The notes beneath the pieces were generated by a model. That model was not told the origin of the DNA. It saw only the letters and a program-made list of their open reading frames with translations, and did not search any database. Of a stretch of 40,487 nucleotides of DNA, positions 18,820-27,861 are shown one piece after another (position 1 is the stretch's first letter; the number at the start of each line of letters is the position of its first letter). Source of the stretch: Gammaproteobacteria bacterium (GTDB lineage Bacteria; Pseudomonadota; Gammaproteobacteria; Steroidobacterales; GCA-2729495). The position numbers were made by a program, and so were the translations under genes. Location: assembly GCA_016874095.1 (NCBI GenBank), contig VGVH01000022.1, positions 1 through 40,487 of the forward strand, read 5' to 3'.

Positions 18820-19266
18820 ATGTCTGAACATTCGGCAATCGTCGAGTGGCAGAACGACAGCGGCACGATGGAGTACCCCAGCTACTCGCGCCGCCACGCC
18901 TGGCGCTTCGACGCCGGCATCTCGGTGCCTGCGTCGGCCGGTGTCGACTTCAACGGCAATGCGGACTGCGTCGACCCGGAGGAGGCCCTGGTCGCCGCGG
19001 CAGCGGGCTGCCACATGCTCACCTTCCTCGCGATCGCGTCGCGCAGGAAACTCATCGTCGCGAGTTACCGGGATCACGCCATCGGGCATCTCGAGAAAAA
19101 CGAGGCCGGCCAGATGGCCGTCACCCGCATCGACCTGCATCCGCAGGTGGCGTTCGGGGCGGGCGCGAAGCTTTCGGCTGCGCAGCTCGCGTCCCTCCAC
19201 GATGCCGCCCATCGCAATTGCTTCATCGCCAATTCAATCCGCACAAAGGTTTCGGTGCACCCGTGA
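18820..19266 (+). CDS. OsmC family peroxidase-like protein
   Basis: The 148-residue protein has the OsmC/Ohr fold with both redox cysteines, Cys64 (AAAGCHMLTF) and Cys134 (HRNCFIANS). These reduce organic peroxides in characterised members, with electrons from thiols or lipoyl groups. Length and spacing of the two cysteines fit the OsmC branch. It starts 30 bases after the AAA_35-WD40 gene and overlaps the next gene by GTGA, so the three may share a transcript. Confidence 0.9.
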   Translation: MSEHSAIVEWQNDSGTMEYPSYSRRHAWRFDAGISVPASAGVDFNGNADCVDPEEALVAAAAGCHMLTFLAIASRRKLIVASYRDHAIGHLEKNEAGQMAVTRIDLHPQVAFGAGAKLSAAQLASLHDAAHRNCFIANSIRTKVSVHP

Positions 19267-20783
19267 AGTTTTCCGTGCTGGTCATGGTCGCTCTGGCGCA
19301 GGGTTTCGATCCTGCCAAGGTGGATTGGGAAAAGCTCGCCAAGATCCCCATGCAGGACACTTTCATCCGCCAGTACAAGGAGCAATGCGGCGCCTGTCAC
19401 GGCGAGGATCTCCGCGGCACGCCGCTCGGCAAGCCGCTGGTCGGTGTCGATCTGGTGCATGGCGCCGGCGTGAAGGAGATCGCTGCGAGCATCGCCCGCG
19501 GCTTCCCGGACAAGGGCATGCCGGCCTGGTCCGGGACGCTGAGCGAGAGCCAGATCTGGAATCTCGCGCTCTATGTCGCCGAGCAGCGCCAGGGCACGAC
19601 GATACTCGACAAGCGCAACAAGCTCGCAATCGAACTGCCGGCCGGGCGCGTGCGCACGGAACGCGCGAATTTCCGCGTCGAAACGGTCGCCGCGGGCCTC
19701 GATCCGATGCCGTTCGCGATCGCGCCGCTGGCCGACGGCCGCATTCTGCTCAGCGAGCGCATGCGTGGCCTCTCCGTCATCGGCCGCGACGGCAGCCGTA
19801 CGCTCATCCGCGGCACGCCGGCGGTCTATGCCGATTCGACCGAGTTCCTCGGCCAGGTGATGGGGCTCGGCTGGCTGCTGGATGTCGCGCCGCATCCCGA
19901 CTACGCCTCGAACGGCTGGATCTACCTCATGCACACCGATCGCTGCTCGGCGTGCAATGCCGCCAGCCGCAAGTCGAATCGGCCGGTTTCGATGAACCGC
20001 CTCGTCCGCGGCCGAATCCGCGACGGGGAGTGGATCGATGAGCAGGTGCTGTGGAAGGCCGACATCGAAACCTACACCGACACCTCGGATCTCGCGGCGG
20101 GAGGGCGCATCGCCTTCGACGGGCGTGGCCATGTCTTCTTCAGCGTCGGCGTGAAGGCCGCGCTCGACGTGATGGGCGTGCAGGATCCGGACCTGCCGTA
20201 CGGCAAGATCCACCGGATAGCCGACGATGGCAGCATTCCCGCCGACAATCCGTTCGTGAATACCGCGGGGGTGCTGCCGTCGATCTGGACGCTGGGCCAC
20301 CGCAGCGTCCAGGGACTCGAGTGGAACCGCCGCACACGCGAGGCCTGGTCGACGGAAATGGGCCCGCGCGGCGGCGACGAGCTGAACCGCCTCAGGCCCG
20401 GCGGCAACTACGGCTGGCCGGTGTTCACCAACGGCGTCAACTACGACGGCCGCCCGATCAACGTCGCGAAGTCGCTGGGCCTGAAGCTCGAGGCCGAGGA
20501 CGCCATATTCCCCGTGCTCGACTTCACTCCGGCGCAGGCGATGTCGAGCTTCATCTTCTACGAGGGGCGCATGTTCCCGCAGTGGCAGGGCGACATCCTC
20601 CTAGGCACGCTGCGGGCCACCGATCTGCTGCGGCTCAAGATCCGCAACGGCGCCGTCGTGCACCAGGAGGTCCTGTTCCGCGATCTCGCACGGTTTCGCG
20701 ATATCGAAGTCGGTCCGCGTGGCGAGGTGCTGATCCTGCTCGAGAACGCAGCCGGCTCGAAGATCATCCGGCTGCGGCGCTGA
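19263..20783 (+). CDS. Periplasmic cytochrome c fused to PQQ-type sorbosone/glucose dehydrogenase
   Basis: The 506 residues start with a short hydrophobic leader (about 2-14), then a single cytochrome c domain with CGACH (42-46), a methionine ligand candidate in KGMPAWSG (about 90-97) and a connecting helix. From about residue 130 a six-bladed propeller of the glucose/sorbosone dehydrogenase family follows, with motifs MGLGWLLDVAPHPDY, GKIHRI, LGHRSVQGLEW and GPRGGDELNRL. Family members oxidise sugars or sugar aldehydes with PQQ; the fused cytochrome would take the electrons. An extra CSAC motif lies in the propeller (about 229-232). The start is GTG, overlapping the OsmC stop. No PQQ synthesis gene is present in the window. 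The exact substrate is unknown. Confidence 0.85.
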   Translation: MKFSVLVMVALAQGFDPAKVDWEKLAKIPMQDTFIRQYKEQCGACHGEDLRGTPLGKPLVGVDLVHGAGVKEIAASIARGFPDKGMPAWSGTLSESQIWNLALYVAEQRQGTTILDKRNKLAIELPAGRVRTERANFRVETVAAGLDPMPFAIAPLADGRILLSERMRGLSVIGRDGSRTLIRGTPAVYADSTEFLGQVMGLGWLLDVAPHPDYASNGWIYLMHTDRCSACNAASRKSNRPVSMNRLVRGRIRDGEWIDEQVLWKADIETYTDTSDLAAGGRIAFDGRGHVFFSVGVKAALDVMGVQDPDLPYGKIHRIADDGSIPADNPFVNTAGVLPSIWTLGHRSVQGLEWNRRTREAWSTEMGPRGGDELNRLRPGGNYGWPVFTNGVNYDGRPINVAKSLGLKLEAEDAIFPVLDFTPAQAMSSFIFYEGRMFPQWQGDILLGTLRATDLLRLKIRNGAVVHQEVLFRDLARFRDIEVGPRGEVLILLENAAGSKIIRLRR

Positions 20784-21117
20784 CCTCGTCCGGCGCGCGG
20801 CCCACGCGATGCTGGCGGCCGCTGAGCAGCGGTTCTTCTGCCGCGTCGTCGCGCCGGCGCAGCAGCGTGAGGCCCGTACCTAAGGGCAGGTCGAGGAGCT
20901 GCAGTGCCGGGTCGCGCTTCAGCTCCTCGCGGCGCGAGCCGATCACGACGGCGCGCGCAGGCCGCAGCAGCCGGGCGAACCCGTAGTAGATCCAGCCAAG
21001 GCCGAGGTTCAGATCCTCGGCCGACTGGTTGTGTCCCATCCTGAGCAGATCGGGGTGCCTGTAGAGGCGGGCGATCCAGGCGGTCAGATCGTCGGGCGCT
21101 GCGGCGGCGTCCGGCAC
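20764..21117 (-). pseudogene. Methyltransferase remnant with an internal deletion
   Basis: The 117-residue frame begins with the N-terminus typical of a Methyltransf_24-like family (LLRMGHNQ, EDLNLGLGWIYYG, RAVVIGS). It then jumps to what looks like the extreme C-terminus of the same family (LQLLDLPLGTGLTLLRR). The 130-150 residues between, which would bind SAM and substrate, are missing without a frameshift. The tail beyond LLRRR runs antisense into the dehydrogenase gene for 20 bases and is probably not native. It could still be expressed from its GTG start, but it should not have methyltransferase activity. The link to the family is from memory of its conserved ends. Confidence 0.55.
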
Positions 21118-21144
21118 GGCGCTGCAGGATAGCAGGGAATGACC

Positions 21145-21588
21145 TCAGACGGAGCGGATGGACAGCACCGGACAGATCGCATGCCGCAACACGCTTTCCG
21201 TCGTGCTGCCGAGTAACAGGTGCCTGACGCCGCTGTAGCCGTGTGTCGCCATGACGATCAGTTCGGCGGCGTTCTCGCGAGCGTGCGCGACGATTTCATC
21301 CGCGGCACGCCCGACCAGAACGACAGCTTTGGGGGCCTTGCCGAAGTTCTTGAGGTTGGACTTGATGAAGCCGTCGAGCCGTGTCTCCGCGCTGCGCACG
21401 AGCTCGGTCAACGAGGGAATCGCGACCGGGCCGACGTCCAGCGTGCTGTAGATGTGCGGCTCCTCCACGACATACAGGCAACTGACGTCGGCATCGAGCG
21501 ACTGCGCCAGGGTGCGCACCCAGTGCAGCGCCACGAGCGAGCACTCCGAGAAATCCGTGGGATAGACGATGAGCTTTTTCGTGGTCAT
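21145..21588 (-). CDS. Universal stress protein, UspA family
   Basis: The 147-residue protein is a single Usp domain. It opens with [12 protein letters not shown], and the ATP-binding type motif near the C-terminus reads [28 protein letters not shown], matching the Gly-x2-Gly-x9-Gly-Ser/Thr pattern. ATP-binding members of this family form dimers and respond to stress or low oxygen. A GGAG site precedes the ATG. It lies 14 bases after the Rieske oxygenase gene and so is probably in the same transcript, next to the divergent cbb3 oxidase operon. Confidence 0.92.
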   Translation of the reverse strand: MTTKKLIVYPTDFSECSLVALHWVRTLAQSLDADVSCLYVVEEPHIYSTLDVGPVAIPSLTELVRSAETRLDGFIKSNLKNFGKAPKAVVLVGRAADEIVAHARENAAELIVMATHGYSGVRHLLLGSTTESVLRHAICPVLSIRSV

Positions 21589-21602
21589 GGCATGTTCTCC
21601 CT

Positions 21603-22781
21603 TCAACCGGCAGCCTCGCGTACCGACTTTCGTGCCGACCGGCTGCCGAGCATCGGAACCGGCTCCAGCACCCAGTTGCCGCTCGAACGGCGCCGCGGCG
21701 AGGGGATTGCGAAGGCCGCGTCCTTGCCGTTGCGACGCGTGAACTCGTCCCAGTCGATGCGCCAGCCACGCTCGTCGAATTTCGCGAGCCAGTCGCGGTA
21801 GGCGACGACGGCCTTGTCGGCCGGCATCAGCACTTCCTTGGTATTGCTGATCGGCGTGCGCGGCGGATAGACATCGGTCAGGATCTCGATGTCCTGCTGC
21901 GCGATGATCTTGTTGCGCGCATGGATCGGCCCGTCGTGCTGAGGCTCCAGCATGAAGTTGCGCATGTTCACGAAGAAGATCTTCGTCTTCGACTGGTCGA
22001 CCGGCTGCTCGAAGAAGTACTGGCGGAATTTCTGGTTGTTGCCGATGTTGATCTCCGTGATCATCGTGTTCGGCCCGTGCGTGCCGCTGCCGGCGTAGAG
22101 ATCGCCGGCCTGTGTGCGCGCCTGCTGCCAGGTCTTGTCGGTGAGGCCAGGCGCGTTGAAGCGGTGCAGGAACCACATGCCCCAGCCCTGCGGATAGTCC
22201 TCGACGTCGTACTCGCGGACGCTGTAGGTCTCGCGGTTGATCGCGCTGAAGCCGTGCGTCGGGTGCACGAATTCGTTGTGCGCCGGGTCCAGGCCGTTCT
22301 CGATGGAGCGCTCGTAGTAGTAGTCGACCTCCAGCACGAGGACCTGGTTGGCGCGCCAGCCGGCACTCGAGTACTCCTCGATCTCGAGCAGTGGCGGGCG
22401 CTCGCTCTCCTGCAGATCGCCGAGGAAGGCGAAGACGATGCCGTACTTCTCGGCAGTCGGGTACGCGTCCACCTTCGCTCGCGCGGGCGGCTTCTTGCCG
22501 TAGCCGATCGACGGGATGTTCGTGCACTCGCCGTCGCCCTTGAATTCCCAGCCGTGGTAGGGGCAGACCACGCAGTCGCCCTGGATGCGCGGCCGCTGGC
22601 CGAGCTCCCAGGGCCCGCCCAGCGATCCGCCGCGGTGGACGCAGGTGTCGCTCAGCACGTGGGCCTGGCCCTTGCTGTCGCGGAAGATCACGAAATTGAG
22701 TCCGAGGACTTTCGCGCGCTCGGGTTTGTCGGGACCGAGGTCCTCGCTGCGGACCATCGGGTACCAGAAATTGATGTACAT
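21603..22781 (-). CDS. Rieske non-heme iron oxygenase, alpha subunit
   Basis: The 392-residue protein starts with a Rieske [2Fe-2S] domain with ligands Cys47/His49 (CVHRGG) and Cys73/His76 (CPYHGW). A catalytic domain follows with [17 protein letters not shown], which supplies the bridging Asp and the two His ligands of the mononuclear iron. This is the layout of aromatic-ring and terpenoid or sterol oxygenases and demethylases that work with a separate reductase. No reductase or beta subunit lies near, so it must use one encoded elsewhere. A strong AGGAGG ribosome site precedes the ATG. The C-terminal 30 residues are basic and variable. The substrate is unknown. Confidence 0.88.
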   Translation of the reverse strand: MYINFWYPMVRSEDLGPDKPERAKVLGLNFVIFRDSKGQAHVLSDTCVHRGGSLGGPWELGQRPRIQGDCVVCPYHGWEFKGDGECTNIPSIGYGKKPPARAKVDAYPTAEKYGIVFAFLGDLQESERPPLLEIEEYSSAGWRANQVLVLEVDYYYERSIENGLDPAHNEFVHPTHGFSAINRETYSVREYDVEDYPQGWGMWFLHRFNAPGLTDKTWQQARTQAGDLYAGSGTHGPNTMITEINIGNNQKFRQYFFEQPVDQSKTKIFFVNMRNFMLEPQHDGPIHARNKIIAQQDIEILTDVYPPRTPISNTKEVLMPADKAVVAYRDWLAKFDERGWRIDWDEFTRRNGKDAAFAIPSPRRRSSGNWVLEPVPMLGSRSARKSVREAAG

Positions 22782-22910
22782 GGTGCTTGCCTCCTGGACG
22801 GTAGCGGGATTGTCCCCGCGCCTGACCCGACCGGCAGTCCGCGGAACTACCTATATCTCCGCCGTGGCATGGCCTGCAGGATGCGCGCTGCCAGCTGTTT
22901 GGAGAGGGCA
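22782..22910. promoter_or_regulatory. Divergent promoter region and ribosome site of the cbb3 operon
   Basis: This stretch separates the Rieske oxygenase from ccoN. GGAGAGG at 22901-22907 lies directly before GTG 22911 and decides the ccoN start; ATGs at 22869 and 22881 lack such a site. I searched by eye for an FNR box (TTGAT-N4-ATCAA) and did not find one, so oxygen control, if present, must use another regulator. Confidence 0.5.
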
Positions 22911-24344
22911 GTGGTCCAGGCCTGCGAGATCTACAACGACCGCGTCGTGCGCCAGTTCGCATTGATGACGGTCGTCTGGGGGGTCGTCGGCATGGCCGTC
23001 GGCACGTTGATCGCCGCGCAGATGCTCTGGCCGGCGCTGAACCTGGACCTGCCATGGACCAGCTTCGGTCGCCTGCGGCCATTGCACACCAACGCCGTGA
23101 TCTTCGCCTTCGGGGGATCGGCGCTGTTCGCCAGCTCCTATTACTGTGTACAGCGCACCTGCCACGTCCGGTTGTACTCGGACCGGCTCGCCGCTTTCAC
23201 CTTCTGGGGCTGGCAGCTCGTCATCCTGCTCGCAGCCATCACGCTGCCGCTCGGCATCACCAGCAGCAAGGAGTACGCGGAACTCGAGTGGCCGATCGAT
23301 ATCCTGATCGCCGTCGTCTGGGTTGCCTACGCGATCGTGTTCTTCGGCACGCTGGTGCGACGGCGCGTGCAGCATATCTACGTCGCGAACTGGTTCTTCG
23401 CCGCTTTCATCATCACGATCGCGGTCCTGCACATCGTCAACAGCCTGGCGGTGCCGGTGTCGCTCGTGAAGTCGTATTCCGTCTACGCGGGCACGGTGGA
23501 TGCCATGGTGCAGTGGTGGTACGGCCACAACGCCGTCGGCTTCTTCCTGACGGCAGGCTTCCTCGGGATGATGTACTACTTCGTGCCGAAGCAGGCCGGC
23601 CGGCCCGTGTACTCCTACCGGTTGTCCATCGTGCACTTCTGGGCGCTGATCTCCATCTACATGTGGGCCGGCCCCCACCATCTCCACTACACGACGCTGC
23701 CCGACTGGGCGCAATCGCTCGGCATGGTGTTCTCCGTGATGCTCATTGCCCCGTCCTGGGGCGGGATGATCAACGGCATCATGACGCTGTCCGGTGCCTG
23801 GGGAAAACTGCGCACGGATCCGATCCTGAAGTTCCTCATCGTGTCGCTGTCGTTCTACGGCATGTCGACCTTCGAGGGCCCGATGATGTCGATCAGGACG
23901 GTCAATGCGCTGTCGCACTACACCGACTGGACCATCGGCCACGTGCACTCCGGCGCGCTCGGCTGGGTGGCCATGGTGTCGATCGCCTGCATGTACATCC
24001 TGATACCGCGCCTCTACGGGCGGCGCGAGATGCACAGTATCAGGGCCATCGACCTGCACTTCTGGGTGATGACGATCGGCATCGTGCTCTACGTCGTGTC
24101 GATGTGGATCGCCGGGGTCATGCAGGGCCTGATGTGGCGTGCCACCAATCCGGACGGCACCCTGACATACAGCTTCATCGAGTCGCTGATCGCCACCTAT
24201 CCGTTCTACGCGATCCGGCTCGCCGGCGGCCTGCTGATCATGGCCGGCATGTTCATCATGGTCTGGAACGTGTGGCGAACGGTCGGTGAGCCGGGTGGGC
24301 AGACCGACGTCGTGATACCGGCGCCGGCGCCCCAGGCCGCCTGA
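22911..24344 (+). CDS. ccoN: Cytochrome cbb3 oxidase subunit I
   Basis: CcoN is the catalytic subunit of the high-affinity terminal oxidase that reduces oxygen with electrons from cytochrome c and pumps protons. The 477 residues carry about 12 membrane segments. Heme and copper ligand histidines are seen in [26 protein letters not shown] and [10 protein letters not shown]. The SD sequence and the family N-terminus ([17 protein letters not shown]) support GTG 22911. The frame is open far upstream on this strand, but that part is antisense to the Rieske gene. It leads a nine-gene operon, with ccoO ten bases downstream. Confidence 0.97.
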   Translation: MVQACEIYNDRVVRQFALMTVVWGVVGMAVGTLIAAQMLWPALNLDLPWTSFGRLRPLHTNAVIFAFGGSALFASSYYCVQRTCHVRLYSDRLAAFTFWGWQLVILLAAITLPLGITSSKEYAELEWPIDILIAVVWVAYAIVFFGTLVRRRVQHIYVANWFFAAFIITIAVLHIVNSLAVPVSLVKSYSVYAGTVDAMVQWWYGHNAVGFFLTAGFLGMMYYFVPKQAGRPVYSYRLSIVHFWALISIYMWAGPHHLHYTTLPDWAQSLGMVFSVMLIAPSWGGMINGIMTLSGAWGKLRTDPILKFLIVSLSFYGMSTFEGPMMSIRTVNALSHYTDWTIGHVHSGALGWVAMVSIACMYILIPRLYGRREMHSIRAIDLHFWVMTIGIVLYVVSMWIAGVMQGLMWRATNPDGTLTYSFIESLIATYPFYAIRLAGGLLIMAGMFIMVWNVWRTVGEPGGQTDVVIPAPAPQAA

Positions 24345-24354
24345 TCGGAAGCGC

Positions 24355-24969
24355 ATGAAACACGAAGCCATCGAGCGCCACCTGGGTCTCTTGGGCGTGC
24401 TGGTCGCGATCGTGATCAGCATCGCGGGTCTCGTCGAGATCATTCCGTTGTACTTCGCGACCGAGACCACGGAGCCGGCGCCTGGCATCCTGCCGTATGC
24501 CGCGCTGGAGCTCGAGGGCCGCGATGTCTATGTCCGCGAGGGCTGCTACACCTGCCACTCGCAGATGGTGCGTCCGCTGCGCTCCGAGACCGAGCGCTAC
24601 GGGCACTACTCGCTCGCGGGCGAGTCGGTATACGACCATCCCTTCCAGTTCGGCTCCAAGCGCACAGGCCCGGACCTCGCCCGCGTGGGCGGCCGCTACT
24701 CCGACGACTGGCACCGGTTGCACATGGTCGATCCGCGCGCCGTAGTGCCCGAATCGAACATGCCCGGCTTCCCCTGGCTCGCGGACGCGCCCATCGACGC
24801 GGATGCGACGCCACGCAAGCTCGCGGCGTTGCAGGCCGTCGGTGTTCCCTACAGCGACGCCGAAGTCCGCGCCGCGCGTGACGCCGTGGCCGGCCGCACC
24901 GAACTCGACGCGCTGGTGGCTTATCTGCAGGTGCTCGGGCGGGCATCGCGCAACTGGGAGACGCCGTAG
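24355..24969 (+). CDS. ccoO: Cytochrome cbb3 oxidase subunit II, monoheme cytochrome c
   Basis: CcoO passes electrons from CcoP to CcoN. The 204 residues have one N-terminal membrane anchor (about 10-32), the heme c motif CYTCH (64-68) and the methionine ligand region [28 protein letters not shown] and the [11 protein letters not shown] stretch are typical of the family. The length is normal. Its TAG stop overlaps the GTG start of ccoQ by one base (TAGTG). Confidence 0.97.
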   Translation: MKHEAIERHLGLLGVLVAIVISIAGLVEIIPLYFATETTEPAPGILPYAALELEGRDVYVREGCYTCHSQMVRPLRSETERYGHYSLAGESVYDHPFQFGSKRTGPDLARVGGRYSDDWHRLHMVDPRAVVPESNMPGFPWLADAPIDADATPRKLAALQAVGVPYSDAEVRAARDAVAGRTELDALVAYLQVLGRASRNWETP

Positions 24970-25127
24970 TGGACATCGGAGTCCTGCGTGGCATCGCCAC
25001 GGCACTCGCCCTGGCGGCGTTCGTCGCCGTCGCGGCCTGGGCCTGGAGCCAGCGCCGTCGCGCTGCCTTTGACGAGGCGGCGCGCCTGCCGCTCGAGGAA
25101 GATCCGCAGAGCGGAGAGCCGCGATGA
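24969..25127 (+). CDS. ccoQ: Cytochrome cbb3 oxidase small subunit
   Basis: This 52-residue frame has one membrane helix (about 8-26) followed by a charged tail (RRRAAFDEAARLPLEED). That is the usual CcoQ/FixQ layout and position, between ccoO and ccoP. The start is GTG overlapping the ccoO stop, and the stop overlaps the ccoP ATG (ATGA). In known systems CcoQ helps keep CcoP stable within the complex. Identification rests on position, size and topology, since the family is weakly conserved. Confidence 0.85.
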   Translation: MDIGVLRGIATALALAAFVAVAAWAWSQRRRAAFDEAARLPLEEDPQSGEPR

Positions 25128-26041
25128 CTTCAGGATGGGGTTGGTTCGTCGTCGTGCTGGTGCTGGCGAACGTCGCCGGCGCGATGTGGCTGCTCTTCGC
25201 CCACAGTCACGCTCCTGCCGGTGAAGCGGGCGGCGAGACCACAGGCCACGTGTGGGACGGTGACCTGCGCGACGCGAACCGGCCGCTGCCGCGGTGGTGG
25301 TTCTGGCTGTTCGTGCTGAGCACGGCCTGGGGCCTGTTCTACCTCATCCTGTATCCCGGACTCGGCGGGTTTCCCGGCGTGCTGCGCTGGAGCCAGGAAG
25401 CCCAGCATGCCGCGGAAGTCCGTGACGCGACCGAGCGCCAGGCACCGCGCTACGCACGGTTCGCCGGGATGACGCTCGTCGATCTCTCCCGCGAAGCCGA
25501 TGCGATGGGTGAGGCACGCAGTCTCTATGCCAACAATTGCGCCGGATGCCACGGCTCGGATGCGCGTGGCGCCGTCGGCTTCCCCGATCTCACCGACGCC
25601 GAGTGGCTGTACGGGCAGGAGCCCGACACGCTGGTGGCGACGATCAGCGAGGGGCGCATGGGCGTGATGCCCGGCTGGGAGGCAGCGCTCGGCGCCGACG
25701 GCGTCGCGCAACTGGTTGCATTCCTGCAGTCGCTGGAAGGTGCGGACGTGGATGCAGCAACAGCGACCGCCGGTCGCGACCATTACGCGCTCTTCTGCGT
25801 CGCCTGCCACGGCGTCGACGCGCGTGGCAACGCTGCGCTCGGCGGACCCGACCTCACGAACGGCATCTGGCTGCACGGCGGGGACGCGGCGAGCCTGCGC
25901 GTTTCGATTGCCGCGGGCCGCCAGAACCAGATGCCGCCTCACGGGGACCTGCTCGGTCCCGATCGCGTACGCCTGCTCGCGGCCTACGTCCTCGGCCTTG
26001 GCGCCGGAGCCGGCGATGGACGAGCTGCCCGCGGCAACTGA
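25124..26041 (+). CDS. ccoP: Cytochrome cbb3 oxidase subunit III, diheme cytochrome c
   Basis: CcoP is the electron entry point of the oxidase. The 305 residues include an N-terminal membrane segment (about 7-26), the FixP_N part with WDGDLRDANRPLPRWWFWLF and a second membrane segment (about 57-78), and two cytochrome c domains with CAGCH (139-143) and CVACH (225-229). Methionine ligand candidates are in GVMPGWEA and NQMPPHGD. Length is normal for the family. The last 26 bases overlap the next gene, a small membrane protein. Confidence 0.97.
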   Translation: MTSGWGWFVVVLVLANVAGAMWLLFAHSHAPAGEAGGETTGHVWDGDLRDANRPLPRWWFWLFVLSTAWGLFYLILYPGLGGFPGVLRWSQEAQHAAEVRDATERQAPRYARFAGMTLVDLSREADAMGEARSLYANNCAGCHGSDARGAVGFPDLTDAEWLYGQEPDTLVATISEGRMGVMPGWEAALGADGVAQLVAFLQSLEGADVDAATATAGRDHYALFCVACHGVDARGNAALGGPDLTNGIWLHGGDAASLRVSIAAGRQNQMPPHGDLLGPDRVRLLAAYVLGLGAGAGDGRAARGN

Positions 26042-26318
26042 GCCGGAGGCGCGGCGGACCTGGCCGCCGCGCCTGCGGGCTGCGGCCGCGATCGGCTGGT
26101 CCTCGTTCCTCGCGGCCTGCGTCGGCACGATGCTCATCTTCGCCGCCGTCGACCCGCAGGTGCTGATCGACGGGTACGACAGCCTGCCGTCGTCCGACAC
26201 CGCTGCGTTCTGGCTGAGTCACACGGGCATCTACACGATCGGGTTCTTCCTGCTGTGGGGAGTCGCCGCCCTCGCAGCCCTTATCGCCGTGACGCTGGCC
26301 GGAGACCAAGGGCAGTGA
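26016..26318 (+). CDS. Small membrane protein within the cbb3 operon
   Basis: The 100-residue protein has two predicted membrane helices (about 24-46 and 67-93) joined by a short loop with FAAVDPQ and a Ser/Asp stretch. It overlaps ccoP by 26 bases and the ccoG start by GTGA, so it is embedded in the operon and surely co-translated. It carries no cofactor motif. Similar small proteins of unknown role occur between ccoP and ccoG in some proteobacteria, as far as I recall. An accessory or assembly role for the oxidase is likely but inferred from position only. Confidence 0.8.
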   Translation: MDELPAATEPEARRTWPPRLRAAAAIGWSSFLAACVGTMLIFAAVDPQVLIDGYDSLPSSDTAAFWLSHTGIYTIGFFLLWGVAALAALIAVTLAGDQGQ

Positions 26319-27679
26319 GCGCAGACACGGGGATTGCCGCCGAGGTCGCCCTCTACGAAACGCGGCAGAAGGTGTACCCGCGCGAGGTCGACGGCCGGTA
26401 CACGCGCCTGCGCCGGCTGGCCGCATTCACGCTGCTGACCGTCTTCTATGGCCTGCCCTGGCTCCACTGGGATGGCCACCAGGCCGTGCTGTTCGACCTG
26501 CCGGCGCGCAAGTTCCACGTCTTCTCGCTCACGCTGTGGCCGCAGGACTTCCTCTGGCTCTGCTGGCTGCTCATCATGGCGGCGCTCACGCTGTTCTTCG
26601 TGACGGCGATCGCCGGCCGGATCTGGTGCGGCTATGCCTGTCCGCAGACGGTGTGGACCGAGGCATTCCTCGGCATCGAGCGGCTCGTCGAGGGCAAGCG
26701 GCCGCAACGCATGAAGTTCGATGCGCGAGCGTGGACGGGTGAGTGGGTCGCGCGCAAGGCGGCGAAGCAGCTGCTCTGGATCCTGCTGGCGATCTTCACC
26801 GGCTTCAGTTTCGTCGCCTACTTCACGCCTGCGCGCGAGCTGGCGGCGCGACTCGCTGCCCTCGATCTCGGCGGCTGGGAGTCGTTCTGGGTCCTGTTCT
26901 ATGGCTTCGCGACCTACGGCAACGCCGGGTTCCTGCGCGAACAGGTGTGCCGCTACATGTGCCCTTACGCGCGCTTCCAGAGCGCGATGTTCGATCACGA
27001 CACGCTGATCGTCTCCTACGATCAGCGCCGCGGCGAGCCACGCGGCGCCGGCCGGCGCGGCGCGGACCGGCGCGCGGCAGGGCCTGGTGATTGCGTGGAC
27101 TGCACGATCTGCGTCCAGGCCTGCCCCACGGGCATCGACATCCGCCAGGGCCTGCAGTACGAGTGCATTGCCTGTGCCGCCTGTGTCGACGCCTGCGATG
27201 CGGTGATGGACAAGGTCGGGCTGCCGCGCGGCCTCATCCGCTATGCAACGGAGAACCAGCTCGCCGGCCGCCGGACGCACCACCTGCGTCCTCGCGTGAT
27301 CGCCTATGGCGCGCTGCTTGCCGCACTCGCGGCCGGCTTCGTGACGACGCTGGCCCTGCGCGCTCCGGCGGCAGTCGACGTGATCCGCGACCGCAACGCC
27401 CTGTGGCGCACGCTCCCGGACGGTCGCATCGAGAACGTCTACAGCCTGCGCATCCTCAACAAGGACAGCAGCGCCCATCGCTGGGTGGTCGAGACAGAGC
27501 CGCGCGGCGCGGAAGTGATCGCGGAGCCTGTGGTCGTGCCGGCGGGCGGCGTCGGCATCGTGCCTGTGCGCCTGCGTTCGGCTCCTCCCGTCTTCGACTT
27601 CGTCGTGACCGCAAGCGATGCCGAGGGAATTTCGGCGCGGCGCGAATCGCGTTTCATCTCACCGGAGTCAGTCCCATGA
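26315..27679 (+). CDS. ccoG: Cytochrome c oxidase accessory protein CcoG
   Basis: CcoG (FixG/RdxA) is a membrane ferredoxin-like protein that reduces Cu(II) for delivery to the CcoN copper site. The 454 residues show four to five membrane segments. Cysteine motifs are CGYACPQ and CRYMCPY near the membrane, then two [4Fe-4S] clusters (CVDCTICVQACP and CIACAACVDACD). A C-terminal immunoglobulin-like domain (FixG_C) ends the protein. GTG 26315 overlaps the previous stop; the frame is open farther upstream, but those residues do not belong to the family. Confidence 0.96.
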   Translation: MSADTGIAAEVALYETRQKVYPREVDGRYTRLRRLAAFTLLTVFYGLPWLHWDGHQAVLFDLPARKFHVFSLTLWPQDFLWLCWLLIMAALTLFFVTAIAGRIWCGYACPQTVWTEAFLGIERLVEGKRPQRMKFDARAWTGEWVARKAAKQLLWILLAIFTGFSFVAYFTPARELAARLAALDLGGWESFWVLFYGFATYGNAGFLREQVCRYMCPYARFQSAMFDHDTLIVSYDQRRGEPRGAGRRGADRRAAGPGDCVDCTICVQACPTGIDIRQGLQYECIACAACVDACDAVMDKVGLPRGLIRYATENQLAGRRTHHLRPRVIAYGALLAALAAGFVTTLALRAPAAVDVIRDRNALWRTLPDGRIENVYSLRILNKDSSAHRWVVETEPRGAEVIAEPVVVPAGGVGIVPVRLRSAPPVFDFVVTASDAEGISARRESRFISPESVP

Positions 27680-27861
27680 AGGACAGAGCTGATACCACCC
27701 GCTGGTACTCGCCACCAGTCATGTGGCTCGCCGTCGCGCTGCCGCTGATCTCGCTCATCGGCGGCCTGCTGATGGTGGCGCTCACGGTCGCCGAGCCGGA
27801 TACGGAAGTCCATGGCGAGCGTCTCACCGGCAAGGAGCCGGTGCAGGGCCCCACGGGATGA
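27676..27861 (+). CDS. FixH-like stub, 61 residues
   Basis: This frame sits exactly where ccoH/fixH is expected, between ccoG and ccoI, with ATGA overlaps on both sides. Its first half (WYSPPVMWLAVALPLISLIGG, one helix, then LTVAEPDTEV) resembles the N-terminal membrane helix of FixH, but the normal periplasmic domain of about 100 residues is missing. Both ends join neighbouring genes cleanly, so this is not a recent break. It is either a reduced but working CcoH, which in known systems stabilises the assembling oxidase through its membrane helix, or an unrelated small protein in the same place. Confidence 0.7.
   Translation: MKDRADTTRWYSPPVMWLAVALPLISLIGGLLMVALTVAEPDTEVHGERLTGKEPVQGPTG

Noticed and set aside
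22782-22910. FNR/Anr box before ccoN
   Set aside because: No TTGAT-N4-ATCAA match was found by eye in this gap.
22851-24488. Open frame of 545 codons on the minus strand across ccoN
   Set aside because: It is antisense to a complete and certain ccoN gene, is very rich in Arg, His, Asp and Gly, and shows no domain. GC-rich genes often give such shadows.
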